From positions 106,469 through 170,468 of the forward strand of contig LNED01000043.1 of NCBI GenBank assembly GCA_001464915.1: DNA of 64,000 bases, written 5' to 3'. Below are positions 25,844-37,336 of the stretch, piece after piece. Position numbers and translations under genes: made by a program. The notes beneath the pieces were generated by a model, which saw only the letters and a program-made list of their open reading frames with translations, did not search any database and was not told the DNA's origin. The DNA is from Sphingomonadales bacterium Ga0077531. GTDB taxonomy: Bacteria; Pseudomonadota; Alphaproteobacteria; Sphingomonadales; Sphingomonadaceae. Position 1 is the first letter of the stretch. The number at the start of each line of letters is the position of its first letter.

Positions 25844-26320
25844 ATGCTACTCCTACTCGCTGCCTTGGTCATGGGTGTGGATGATCCAACTAAAACGAAC
25901 CCCGCTAATGTTGTTGCCGACCAGCCGGAGGACGTTGAAGCGGTGTTGGCGCCGCTCGATGATCTGTTTGCAGCGTTCGAGACTGGCGATGCCGCTGCGA
26001 TGCTCAAGGTCGTATATCCCGATGGGCGCGTCACTGCTGTTGGAACGCTTCCTTCAGGTGGACCGACGCTGCGCCAACAAAGTTGGACACAGTTTGCCGA
26101 GCGCGTGAGAACGGGCGCTCCTTTCCAGGAAACCATTTCCGATCCGGTGGTCGAAGTCGACGGCGATATCGCGCTGGTGTGGGCTCCTTTCGTTGTCCGC
26201 GTTGCTGGAAAAGTCAGCAATTGCGGCGTTGATCACTTCGATCTCGTGCGCGAGAACGGCGCATGGAAAGTCATGAATCTGACCTTTTCCACGCGAACCA
26301 CCAACTGCCCGGCGGCGTAA
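25844..26320 (+). CDS. NTF2/SnoaL-like small exported protein
   Basis: This 158-residue protein begins with a short hydrophobic stretch (LLLLAALVMGV), perhaps a signal peptide, followed by an NTF2-fold domain: LDDLFAAFETGDAAAMLKVVYPDGRVTAV, then DIALVWAPFVVRVAGKVSNCGVDHFDLVRENGAWKVMNLTFS. The last segment is typical of DUF4440/SnoaL-like proteins. No catalytic role can be read. A strong AGGGGG ribosome site precedes ATG 25844, 12 bp after the carboxyltransferase stop, so it belongs to that transcript. Confidence 0.75.
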   Translation: MLLLLAALVMGVDDPTKTNPANVVADQPEDVEAVLAPLDDLFAAFETGDAAAMLKVVYPDGRVTAVGTLPSGGPTLRQQSWTQFAERVRTGAPFQETISDPVVEVDGDIALVWAPFVVRVAGKVSNCGVDHFDLVRENGAWKVMNLTFSTRTTNCPAA

Positions 26321-26420
26321 TCCATTCTCGGTCCTACGCCAATTGATGCGGGTGGCTGAGCGCCTGATCTGAAACCCCCACACGCCCCCTTGCGTAACTC
26401 CCCCAATTGCGGGCACAAAC

Positions 26421-27083
26421 GTGGCTGAGAGGGGCCGATCATTGTCGCACAACCATCATCGCCAAAAGGCGAGAACACCAACGTTGCTGTCGCGCATCGT
26501 GCGCCGGATCATTCTCGCCATCTGGTATCTAAGAGGCTGGAAGATCGATAGCGGCTTGCCCAAGCATCTGAAAAAATACGTCTTGGCGGGCGCGCCGCAT
26601 ACCTCGAACTGGGATTTCGTGTTCTTCACCGGCGCGACGCATGAGGAAGGCGTGACCCCCAATTTCATGGGCAAGCACACGCTGTTCACCGGTATGATGC
26701 GCAACTTCATGCTCGACATGGGCGGCATCCCGGTCGACCGCACCGCCAAGGCCAACGCCACCGAACAGGTCGCGGCCGAATTTGCCGCGCGCGATGAACT
26801 CGCGCTGGTGATCGCGTGTGAAGGCACCCGCAAGACCGATGGCCGCTGGAAATCAGGCTTCTACCACATCGCTCGCGCCGCCAATGTGCCGATCGTCCCG
26901 GCCTTTGCCGATAACGCACGCAAACTCGTCAGCTTTGGCCCGCCGATGATGCCAACCGGCAATTACGGCGAGGATCTGTTGAAAATCGCCGAATGGTTCC
27001 GCTCCAAACTGCCCGATTACGAGCGGTTCACGGTGCTGGAACAGCAGGCGCGCGATATTATTGCTGGGAAGAATGATGTTTGA
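26421..27083 (+). CDS. PlsC-like lysophospholipid acyltransferase
   Basis: The 220-residue protein has the acyltransferase motif H-X4-D in APHTSNWDFVFF (about residues 58-69), LFTGMMRNFMLDMGGIPVDRTAK (second block) and IACEGTRKTDGRWKSGFYHIA (third block, with EGTR). This matches the 1-acyl-glycerol-3-phosphate acyltransferase superfamily, and there is one hydrophobic segment near the N-terminus. It may acylate lysophospholipids at the inner membrane. The start is GTG 26421; the next gene's start overlaps its end by 11 bases. Confidence 0.85.
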   Translation: MAERGRSLSHNHHRQKARTPTLLSRIVRRIILAIWYLRGWKIDSGLPKHLKKYVLAGAPHTSNWDFVFFTGATHEEGVTPNFMGKHTLFTGMMRNFMLDMGGIPVDRTAKANATEQVAAEFAARDELALVIACEGTRKTDGRWKSGFYHIARAANVPIVPAFADNARKLVSFGPPMMPTGNYGEDLLKIAEWFRSKLPDYERFTVLEQQARDIIAGKNDV

Positions 27084-27873
27084 ACTCCTCGCCCTGAATG
27101 CCGCAATCCTGCTGGCGCTGGTGTTGATCCAGTGGGCCATCAGCGTGAAGATCGACGACGTCAGCTTCATTGACGCCTTCTGGGGTGCGGGCATGGGCAT
27201 CCTAGCGGTGGCGAGCTGGCTGCATGTGCCCGGCGGCGCCGGCGCTCTGGGAACGCTGATCATGGTCATGACCGCTGCTTGGGGCTTCCGGCTCGGCGGT
27301 TACCTGTTCCTGCGCTGGCGCAAGGAAGGCGAGGACAAGCGTTACAAAATGATCCTCAGGAAGGATCGTGAAGCCGGGAACTTCGCCCGCGCTGCGCTCA
27401 CCCGCGTGTGGTTGATGCAGGCAGTGCTACTGTTTGCGGTCAGCAGCCCGGCGCAGGTCGGCATTCTCGTCAGCCCTGAACCTTCACCAATCCCGCCGCT
27501 GGCTTGGGCCGGGTTTGCATTGTGGTGCGTGGGCGTGTTCTTCGAATGGGTGGGGGACTGGCAGCTAACCCGGTTCAAGGCCGATCCCGCCAACCACGGC
27601 AAGGTGCTCGACACCGGGCTGTGGCGTTACACACGTCACCCCAACTATTTCGGCGATTTTGCCGCGTGGTGGGGCATCTGGCTTTGCTGCGCCGCCGCTG
27701 GGTGGCAATATGCTGCGGCAACCATCATCGGCCCGCTATTCCTCAGCTTTACGCTGACCAAATGGTCGGGCGTGACGCTGCTGGAAAAGGGCTTGGACAA
27801 GTCCAAGGTCGACAAATACGCCGATTACAAGCGCCGCACCTCGGCGTTTTTCCCGCTGCCGCCCAAGCGCTGA
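27073..27873 (+). CDS. DUF1295 / steroid 5-alpha-reductase-like membrane protein
   Basis: The 266-residue product has about six TM segments and the family C-terminus: GLWRYTRHPNYFGDFAAWWGIWL, then KWSGVTLLEKGLDKSKVDKYADYKRRTSAFFP. This places it in DUF1295, related to isoprenylcysteine methyltransferases and steroid 5-alpha reductases. The substrate is unknown; the acyltransferase overlapping it suggests a lipid. ATG codons at 27073 and 27076 both follow GGGAAG. No downstream partner is evident. Confidence 0.88.
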   Translation: MMFELLALNAAILLALVLIQWAISVKIDDVSFIDAFWGAGMGILAVASWLHVPGGAGALGTLIMVMTAAWGFRLGGYLFLRWRKEGEDKRYKMILRKDREAGNFARAALTRVWLMQAVLLFAVSSPAQVGILVSPEPSPIPPLAWAGFALWCVGVFFEWVGDWQLTRFKADPANHGKVLDTGLWRYTRHPNYFGDFAAWWGIWLCCAAAGWQYAAATIIGPLFLSFTLTKWSGVTLLEKGLDKSKVDKYADYKRRTSAFFPLPPKR

Positions 27874-27987
27874 GCCCCGTCTTATCGACCAACTGCGCTG
27901 TTGCGCCGCACAAAAAGCACGCCCGCACCCTTTAAGCTTGCGCCCGTTTGGCCTATGTTGCGCTCGATCAAGGAGACGCAGCGACCC

Positions 27988-28626
27988 ATGGCTCTCAACC
28001 CGACCTTACGCGAGGAAGAGCGTGCCCGGATCGCGCGCCATGTGCTCGATCTGGTGAAAGAGCGCGGCTCGGAAATTCCGTGGACTGTCGCCATGGCCGA
28101 AAGCGGGCTGACCCGCGCGCGGTTCGAGGCGCTGTTTGCTGATTATGACGACATGTTCGATGCGGTGGCGCAAACCTGGCTCGCCCCGCACATGGCGGTG
28201 ATGGAGGAGGTGCGGGACACCAACCTGCCCCCGCCGCGCAAGATGTACGAATTTTTCCGCCGCCGCTTCATCATCTCGCAAAGCCGGTTTCGTGAAGATC
28301 CGGAGCACTTCAACATCCTGTGCGAAATGGGCGCGGCCAATTTTGAAAGGGTGCGAAGCTACGTTGATCTCGCCGATCACTACCTGTGCGAATTGATCGC
28401 CGAAGCGCAGGCCGAAGGGTATTTCGCCGGGCTTGAGATTGATGAGGCGCTGTCGCTGATCAATCAGATGATTTCGAACTACACCCTGCCCGATGCGTTG
28501 ATCTACCTCGGCGACAAGCTGTCCGAGGACAAGCTGGCGCGGATCGTCGATACCATGTTCATCGGTCTGTCGGGTGAGGCCGGGGCCGATGCGGCGGGCG
28601 TCAATACGCTGAAGGTTGCGTCGTAA
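27988..28626 (+). CDS. TetR/AcrR-family transcriptional regulator
   Basis: A 212-residue regulator. An N-terminal helix-turn-helix region (about residues 8-55: RIARHVLDLVKERGSEIPWTVAMAESG, then RFEALFADYDDMFDAVAQTW) is followed by an all-helical ligand domain. The recognition part is less canonical than usual TetR (AMAESGLTRARFEALF replaces the common VGVSRGTLYHHF pattern). ATG 27988 follows AAGGAGA. The target may be the flanking lipid genes or itself; I see no clear operator dyad in the 114 bp upstream. Confidence 0.75.
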   Translation: MALNPTLREEERARIARHVLDLVKERGSEIPWTVAMAESGLTRARFEALFADYDDMFDAVAQTWLAPHMAVMEEVRDTNLPPPRKMYEFFRRRFIISQSRFREDPEHFNILCEMGAANFERVRSYVDLADHYLCELIAEAQAEGYFAGLEIDEALSLINQMISNYTLPDALIYLGDKLSEDKLARIVDTMFIGLSGEAGADAAGVNTLKVAS

Positions 28627-28633
28627 ACGAAGG

Positions 28634-29146
28634 CTAGCTGCCCGCCGCCCACCACGCGACTGACGGATCATTAGGCACCCTCGCGCCACGCCGTTTCAGG
28701 GTGTCGAACAATCCGCCCGACGTCTGCATCGTCGATGGCTGCGTGCGGTTCCAGTCCATCACATATAACCGCTCGGCAATCCGCCACGCGCCGTCCTGCT
28801 TGACCAACGTGTCGAGATAACGCCCGCCGACCACCAGCTCAATCTCGCCATCGGGCGCGGGGATCAGGTGGAGCGCGACGCAGTTGGTCTCCGCCCGTGC
28901 GCGGGTGCCGGTGACTTGCATGACCGTGTTGCTGATATTGTGCTGCGTCAGCCGCATCGCGCCAAGGCCCGCCATCAGGCCGGGAATCGTTTCGGCGGGG
29001 GACTTCGCTCCGTCACCGTAGTCGATCCGCGCGTCGAACGTGAAGACTTCGGCGAGCAGGGTAGCATCGCAGCGGTCGATGCCGCGGCAGTAGCGCGCAA
29101 GAGTTTCGGCAATCGCGAGCCGGTCGGCGAGTTCGGCGGTGTCCAT
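28634..29146 (-). CDS. SnoaL-like (NTF2-fold) protein
   Basis: The 170-residue cytoplasmic protein belongs to the SnoaL_4-type NTF2 superfamily: IAETLARYCRGIDRCDATLLAEVFTFDARIDYGDG at the N-terminus, SNTVMQVTGTRARAETNCVALH, and GRYLDTLVKQDGAWRIAERLYVMDW. Members include dehydratases, isomerases and non-catalytic proteins. The RGIDRCD and TQHNISN positions match the Asp and His that are catalytic in scytalone-dehydratase-like members, but the activity is not proven. It converges on the TetR gene with 7 bp between stops. Confidence 0.82.
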   Translation of the reverse strand: MDTAELADRLAIAETLARYCRGIDRCDATLLAEVFTFDARIDYGDGAKSPAETIPGLMAGLGAMRLTQHNISNTVMQVTGTRARAETNCVALHLIPAPDGEIELVVGGRYLDTLVKQDGAWRIAERLYVMDWNRTQPSTMQTSGGLFDTLKRRGARVPNDPSVAWWAAGS

Positions 29147-29200
29147 GCGCGTAGACTAGCGCGCACGGCGGGACTGCGGCACTGCCAGAAGCGTCAGCGC

Positions 29201-29986
29201 CTAATCGCGCCGGAATTGAAGCACATTGGCGGGCAGCTTGCGCGGCGGCGGTCGCAGACGCTCTTCTGCCAGCGCATATTTGAGCGCTGCCCCTACCATC
29301 ACCGCCGATGCCAGCAGGATTACCCCGGCCCAGAACCAGTGCGGCAGGCCCAGCACGGCCGATATCTGCCCAGTGTCGGACAGGATTGCCTGCCCCTCAA
29401 TCACCGCGTTCTCGGTGAACAGATAGCGCCAATCGCGCAACATGCTCATCGCGCCGAGTACGCCGAGGAATTGCAGGGCAAAGCGCGCAAAACCCGGCGA
29501 TCCGCGCCACGCCACCAGCGCAATCATCGCCGCCACCAGCGGCAACATCGCATAGCCAATCGGCGATCGTACCCAGATCGCCACGCTCAACATGATCGCA
29601 GCCGCCGATAGCCACAGCACCGGACGCCACAGTTTGGAATGCGCGCTCGCCAGGATCAGCAACGCGCCCATCAGGCTCGGCGCAAGCGGGCCGCCAGCGG
29701 CGATCGCCGCAAGCGTAAAGCGTGAGGCGTCGCCTGCGACCTGGCTCTGCGCAACGCCCGAACCGCTGGCGAAAATCATCAATTGTTCGAACTGCTGCCC
29801 GGTGGCCAGCGCGGTTAGCCCGTGGCCCATTTCATGGAACCACGTCGTCAGGATCGCAAAGGGATAGATCAGAAAAGCGCCAAACGGCAGCGACGGCAGC
29901 ATCACGACCACCAGACCCGCCAGCACCAGCCGCCCAACCGCTTCGCCCTGACTGCCGGGTTTGACCAGTGATTGCACCGCGATCAA
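29201..29986 (-). CDS. M50-like membrane metallopeptidase
   Basis: The 261-residue protein has about seven TM segments and a zinc motif HEMGHGLTAL near residue 51 (HExxH), a layout of the M50B/site-2-protease-like family. The usual second motif (N-x2-PxxxxDG) is not evident, so proteolysis is uncertain. The C-terminus is a short basic tail. The start overlaps the stop of the AI-2E family gene by four bases, so the two membrane proteins are co-translated. Substrate is unknown. Confidence 0.8.
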   Translation of the reverse strand: MIAVQSLVKPGSQGEAVGRLVLAGLVVVMLPSLPFGAFLIYPFAILTTWFHEMGHGLTALATGQQFEQLMIFASGSGVAQSQVAGDASRFTLAAIAAGGPLAPSLMGALLILASAHSKLWRPVLWLSAAAIMLSVAIWVRSPIGYAMLPLVAAMIALVAWRGSPGFARFALQFLGVLGAMSMLRDWRYLFTENAVIEGQAILSDTGQISAVLGLPHWFWAGVILLASAVMVGAALKYALAEERLRPPPRKLPANVLQFRRD

Positions 29987-31131
29987 TCCGCCCCAACAGC
30001 ATCGGCATCGGGCGCGCGGCCCGAGGCATCGACGTTGATCGGATCGATATGAAGCGCCGCTTCCTCATCCTCATCACGCTGTTCGCGCAGGATCGACCAA
30101 CTGGCGAGGAACAGCCCCGCCACCAGCGGGCCGAGGACGATACCGGAAATTCCGACCAGGCTGATCCCGCCCAAGGTGGTGATCAGGATAATCCAGTCGG
30201 GAATGCCGGTGTCGCGCCCCACCAGAATCGGGCGCAGCACATTATCGGCGGACGAGATGATGAAGAACCCAGTCAGCAGCACGAACAGGCCCTGCCAGTA
30301 ATCGCCGATCAGCAGCAGGTAGAGCCCGGCCGGCACCCACACCGCGCCCGAACCAATCACCGGCACCAGCGCAAAAATCGCCATGATCACGCCGAACAGC
30401 AACGCCGATGGCACGCCCGCAATCGTCAGCGTGATCGTGCCGAGCGCGCCCTGCACCAATGCCACCACGCCCGTCCCCTTGATCGTGGCACGCACGATCC
30501 CGAGGAAACGCCCGGCCAACCGTTCGGCAATCGAGCGTTCGACCGGCACTGCGCACAACACCGTGCGCCCAATGCGCTCGCCATCGCGCAGCAGGAAATA
30601 CATCACATACAGCGCCACACCGAACGAGAGGAAGAAACTGAGCGCCCCGCTGCCGATCGAAACGGCCTGCCCGGCGATCATCCCGGCGCTTTGCGTCAGC
30701 AGTTCCTGCAGCCGCGCCTGCACCAACGTGACATTGCCCCAACCGCTGCGATTGACCGCTTCCTGCGCCACCTTGGGCAGCATCCCGTAAACCTGATCAA
30801 ACAGCACCGCGAGATCGAGCGGCTGCTGTTGCAGAGTTGCCAGCAGCGTCAACGCTTCCTGCACTACCAGCGACGCAATCCACGCCGCAGGCACCATCAG
30901 CACGAAGAAGATGATCAGCAGCGTCAGACCCGCCGCCGGGTTGCGCCGTCCGCGCAATTGCCGCAGCACCCGGCGATAAAGCGGTTGGAACATGATCGCC
31001 GAAAGCCCAGCCCACAGCAGCGGCTGGGCGAACGGCAGGACAATCACCGCCATCAGCAGGCTGACCACCGCAAGGATGATCAGAAAGCTGGCATGCTGCA
31101 ATTCATCGGTGCGGTGGGGCTGATGGGCCAT
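29983..31131 (-). CDS. AI-2E family (TqsA/PerM-like) membrane protein
   Basis: The 382-residue integral membrane protein has about eight TM helices with the family pattern: two N-terminal helices (about 17-55), a long amphipathic stretch (90-140), then YVMYFLLRDGERIG and a C-terminal block including DYWQGLFVLLTGFFIISSADNVLRPILVGRDTGIPDWIILITTLGGISLVGISGIVLGPL. Members export small molecules or Na+/H+; the AI-2 link holds only for TqsA. It is followed by the M50-like gene with a 4-base overlap and lies 19 bp after gyrB, so it may be read from the gyrB transcript. Confidence 0.92.
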   Translation of the reverse strand: MAHQPHRTDELQHASFLIILAVVSLLMAVIVLPFAQPLLWAGLSAIMFQPLYRRVLRQLRGRRNPAAGLTLLIIFFVLMVPAAWIASLVVQEALTLLATLQQQPLDLAVLFDQVYGMLPKVAQEAVNRSGWGNVTLVQARLQELLTQSAGMIAGQAVSIGSGALSFFLSFGVALYVMYFLLRDGERIGRTVLCAVPVERSIAERLAGRFLGIVRATIKGTGVVALVQGALGTITLTIAGVPSALLFGVIMAIFALVPVIGSGAVWVPAGLYLLLIGDYWQGLFVLLTGFFIISSADNVLRPILVGRDTGIPDWIILITTLGGISLVGISGIVLGPLVAGLFLASWSILREQRDEDEEAALHIDPINVDASGRAPDADAVGAD

Positions 31132-31150
31132 CGTGGGTCTCGCGTGTGGT

Positions 31151-34644
<3,494 letters not shown>

Positions 34645-34683
34645 CCCCCCTCAAATCCTTTTGCGCTGGCGGGCTGCGCGATT

Positions 34684-36249
34684 ATGCAGACCGATATGAA
34701 CACCGCAATCATGACCGCCCGCCTCGCCGAACCGTTCGGCTCGTTCCCTGATATCCTGATGGAATGGTCGCGGATCAAGGGCGATGACCTCGCGATCGTG
34801 GATGAAAAGCGTGAGGTCTATTGGGCGGAACTGGCTGGACTGGTCGAACGGCTGGCCGCCCGGCTGGTGGAAACGGGCCTTCAGCGCGGGCAATCCGTGG
34901 CGATACTGGGCACGTCGAGCGTTGAATATGCGCTGGTGTTTCTGGCAGCGGTGCGCGCCGGGGGTGTGGCTGCGCCGCTGACCACCAGTGCTTCGCCCGA
35001 ACAGCTTGAAGGCATGGCGCGCGATTCAGGCGCGATCCACCTGTTCATCGATGCGGCCAAGGCGGCGGAGTTGGGGCAAGGCTTCATGGCCGATCTGATT
35101 CGCGTGCCGTTGGAGAGCATTGACCAGTGGATGGCCCCTCCCGGCTCGCGCGCTCCGGCGTTCACCCCGGAGCCGAAGGACCCGTTCAATATCATCTATT
35201 CCAGCGGGACGACCGGCATCCCCAAGGGCATTGTCCACTCGCACCAGATGCGTTGGCGGCAATTCGCGCCGACGGCACTCAGCTACCTTGGCGCGGGGCT
35301 GGACGTGCGCTCACTCGCCTCGACCCCGCTCTATTCGAACACCACGATGGTCGCGTTTCTGCCGGTGCTGCTGGCGGGCGGCTGCGTACGCGTGATGGGC
35401 AAGTTCGATTGTGCCAGGTGGCTGGCTTTCGCAGCGGCCGACCGCACCACCATCACCATGCTGGTGCCTGTGCAATATCAGCGGTTGATGGACTTTGCCG
35501 ATTTCGACGCCTTCGACCTATCGGCGCTGAAGCTCAAATACTGCACCTCGGCACCGTTTCCGGCGGAGCTGAAGCGCGAAGTTCTCCAGCGGATGCCCGG
35601 CGGCCTGATCGAGATCTATTCGATGACCGAGGGCGGGGTGGTGTGCTTGCTGGCGTGCCACGAATTCCCCGACAAGCTCCAGACCGTCGGCCGCCCCGCA
35701 CCGGGGAGCGAATTGAAGGTGCTCGACGATGAAGACCGCGAAGTGCCTGTCGGCGCGCCGGGCAACCTGATTGGCCGCAGCCTGACCATGATGAGCGGCT
35801 ACAAAAACCGCCCTGACAAGACCAAGGAAGCCCAGTGGATCGACCCTGCCACGGGTGAGGCATGGATGCGGATGGGCGACATTGGCCGGGTTGACGCAGA
35901 AGGCTTCGTCGAGTTGGTCGGGCGCGCCAAGGACATGATTATCTCGGGCGGGTTCAACATTTATCCGACCGATCTAGAAGCGGAGTTATTGAAAGAACCG
36001 GGCGTGGCCGAAGCCGCCGTGGTCGGCTTGCCATCGCGCAAATGGGGCGAAAGTCCGTTCGGGTTTGTGGTGCTGAAAGACGGCGCGGCTGACTGCGCAG
36101 CGATCATGGCAGCAGTGAACGAACGGCTCGGCAAGACCCAGCGCCTCGCCGCGCTTTACCCGATCGCCGAGATGCCCCGCAGCCACATTGGCAAGCTGCT
36201 CAAAAGCGATCTGCGCGAAGAAGCCGTGCGGCTGGGCGGGGTAGAGTAG
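34684..36249 (+). CDS. AMP-forming acyl-CoA ligase
   Basis: A 521-residue ANL enzyme: IIYSSGTTGIPKGIVHSH near residue 172, IYSMTEGGVVCLL near 313, MGDIGRVDAEGFVELVGRAKDMIISGGFNIYPTDLE near 400-430, and the C-terminal lysine in SHIGKLLKSDLRE. It activates a medium-chain, branched or aromatic acid to its CoA thioester; the substrate is not visible. Three in-frame ATGs (34684, 34696, 34711) are possible, none with a good ribosome site. It is a single-gene unit ending in a strong hairpin. Confidence 0.92.
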   Translation: MQTDMNTAIMTARLAEPFGSFPDILMEWSRIKGDDLAIVDEKREVYWAELAGLVERLAARLVETGLQRGQSVAILGTSSVEYALVFLAAVRAGGVAAPLTTSASPEQLEGMARDSGAIHLFIDAAKAAELGQGFMADLIRVPLESIDQWMAPPGSRAPAFTPEPKDPFNIIYSSGTTGIPKGIVHSHQMRWRQFAPTALSYLGAGLDVRSLASTPLYSNTTMVAFLPVLLAGGCVRVMGKFDCARWLAFAAADRTTITMLVPVQYQRLMDFADFDAFDLSALKLKYCTSAPFPAELKREVLQRMPGGLIEIYSMTEGGVVCLLACHEFPDKLQTVGRPAPGSELKVLDDEDREVPVGAPGNLIGRSLTMMSGYKNRPDKTKEAQWIDPATGEAWMRMGDIGRVDAEGFVELVGRAKDMIISGGFNIYPTDLEAELLKEPGVAEAAVVGLPSRKWGESPFGFVVLKDGAADCAAIMAAVNERLGKTQRLAALYPIAEMPRSHIGKLLKSDLREEAVRLGGVE

Positions 36250-36264
36250 TCCGACCCAGAATCA

Positions 36265-36301
36265 GTTCGGCCCGGCTACCCTAAGGGTTACCGGGCCGAA
36301 C
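36265..36301. terminator. Strong hairpin between the acyl-CoA ligase gene and a small minus-strand gene
   Basis: Arms of 18 bases (starting GTTCGGCCCGG) pair with two mismatches around a one-base centre. It lies 16 bp after the ligase stop and 50 bp after the stop of the convergent 27-codon gene, so it can serve both as a terminator. The T tract is poor in either direction. Confidence 0.6.
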
Positions 36302-36350
36302 TTGGCTTTCGCCGGGCGAGCGCGTTACACGATGTCAGAGGCTTGAGGCC

Positions 36351-36434
36351 CTAAGCAATAAACGTGTTGAACGCGGTACCGCTGATGGCAAGCGCCAGGA
36401 CAAAGGCGAGCGCCTTTTCACTGATCATACGCAT
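36351..36434 (-). CDS. 27-residue hydrophobic peptide (small membrane or secreted peptide)
   Basis: ATG 36434 opens a frame of 27 codons ending in TAG (36351-36353). The peptide begins MRMISEKALAF, has a hydrophobic core of about 15 residues (LAFVLALAISGTAF) and ends NTFIA, so it is one TM helix or a bare signal sequence. A ribosome site (CAGGGA) lies about 9 bases before the start. A good sigma70-like promoter is 81-108 bp upstream on the same strand, with a stem-loop in between. I recall similar short peptides in sphingomonads, unnamed. No function is known to me. Confidence 0.6.
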   Translation of the reverse strand: MRMISEKALAFVLALAISGTAFNTFIA

Positions 36435-36466
36435 GGTTTAATTTCCCTGTTATGTTCTGGTTTGGG

Positions 36467-36866
36467 AGCCCGGACGGTCAAAAGAGAGAGGGGAGACCGC
36501 CCGGGCTTGAGCATCATATAACAAGTGCCGCGTAATTTTCAATTAACGTTGAGATGCAAAAATACGCATCACAGCAATCGAAAATCGCAATCAGTGGTGA
36601 AAGTTCGACGCGACCAGCCCTGTCAGCGGCTTGAGACGCGGCCACCATTTAAGGGGGGGGGAGGTGGTGGCCGCGTCTCGTTCGCTGCTTGCCCGGACAT
36701 CAAGGTCGCGGGCTGTCGACGGGACAGGATGGCCGGGCGAGGGGGAGAGCCGGGCCGATCCTGCCGAGTCAGGCAGGCGGACAGACGAGCCGTATTCGGC
36801 TGACGACTGCCGGGCGATGGTCTCACATGGAAACAGCCGGGATGGAGAGAGAGGGGCCCGGCGGCT
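36467..36866 (-). ncRNA. Candidate structured RNA locus: four stem-loops with C-rich (minus) / GGA-rich (plus) loops
   Basis: Four inverted repeats occur in 400 bp without normal coding. H1 36467-36507 has 13-base arms with one mismatch and minus-strand loop TCCCCTCTCTCTTTT. H2 36633-36679 has perfect 15-base arms and loop CCTCCCCCCCCCTTAAA. H3 36725-36763 has paired arms with a bulge and loop TCTCCCCCTC. H4 36835-36866 has 7-base arms with a bulged side and loop CCCCTCTCTCTCCAT. Read on minus, all loops resemble the anti-Shine-Dalgarno end of 16S rRNA, as in the alphaproteobacterial 'cuckoo' small RNAs. Read on plus, all contain GGA like CsrA-binding RNAs. H1 is placed on minus by the promoter at 36515-36542; the strand of H2-H4 is not settled. 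Confidence 0.5.
36515..36542 (-). promoter_or_regulatory. Sigma70-like promoter of the 27-residue peptide gene
   Basis: On the minus strand TTGAAA (36542-36537) and TATATG (36520-36515) are separated by 16 bases, in a locally AT-rich stretch. A start about 7 bases after the -10 falls near 36508, exactly where the first stem-loop (36507-36467) begins. The mRNA would then open with a hairpin. Confidence 0.6.
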
Positions 36867-36873
36867 CACCGCA

Positions 36874-36905
36874 TGAACCGCCAATTGGCGTTCGATTACA
36901 TCGAA
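36874..36905. promoter_or_regulatory. Two adjacent dyads, candidate operators
   Basis: GAAC-C-GCCAATTGGCGTTC (36874-36892) is a palindrome with one extra base. TTCGATTACATCGAA (36891-36905) is a perfect 6-3-6 palindrome directly abutting it. They lie just upstream (minus sense) of stem-loop H4 in a gene-free stretch, where a regulator could control its transcription. Confidence 0.35.
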
Positions 36906-36968
36906 TTCAAATGAGAAAACACCAAGTTTGGTTGCGAGAAATGCAACATCTGACGTCAGCAGAATTGC

Positions 36969-37000
36969 AAAGGGCCGCCGGAATGCTCCGACGGCCCTTT
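36969..37000. terminator. Terminator downstream of the UrcA gene, possibly also for plus-strand transcripts
   Basis: Arms of 14 bases (AAAGGGCCGCCGGA and its partner) pair with one mismatch around ATGC. It lies 22 bp past the UrcA stop on minus. On plus it is followed by GATTTTACTT, which would terminate any RNA coming from the stem-loop array. Confidence 0.7.
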
Positions 37001-37021
37001 GATTTTACTTGATAACCGGCC

Positions 37022-37336
37022 TCAGTTGGCGGCAACAGCGCGCCCGCTGCGGGCTTCGGCAGCGGCGACACGCTCGACTTCGGCGAGCGCAGCGACGCGG
37101 GCGTCAGCAACGCACTTGTCGTCAATCGCGGTGCGGCCGTGGGTGTAACGTGCGGCGCCTTCAAGCGCGCAGACCTTGCGCAGCTTGGCATCGATGCGGG
37201 CTTCGAGCGCGGCGCGGCCTTCGGTACTGGTTACGTCAACATCGCCGTAAGCGATGCGGACAGTCACGGTGTCATCGGCGGCGATAGCCGGGGCAGCGAT
37301 AGCGACGAGAGCGATCAGGGGGAGAGCAAAACGCAT
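37022..37336 (-). CDS. UrcA-family exported protein
   Basis: This 104-residue protein has a signal peptide ending at PAIAA (about residue 20) and a mature part TVTVRIAYGDVDVTSTEGRAALEARIDAKLRKVCALEG, then DDKCVADARVAALAEVERVAA. This matches the UrcA family, widespread in Sphingomonadales: a V-x-Y-x-D-(L/V)-(D/N) strand, a helix, and two cysteines. The role is unknown. A GGAG ribosome site precedes ATG 37336 by 8 bases. It is monocistronic with its own terminator. Confidence 0.85.
   Translation of the reverse strand: MRFALPLIALVAIAAPAIAADDTVTVRIAYGDVDVTSTEGRAALEARIDAKLRKVCALEGAARYTHGRTAIDDKCVADARVAALAEVERVAAAEARSGRAVAAN

Noticed and set aside
36631..36876. 81-codon plus-strand frame through the stem-loop array
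   Set aside because: Composition is Arg/Gly/Ser-rich without pattern and the palindromic structure explains the sequence better.
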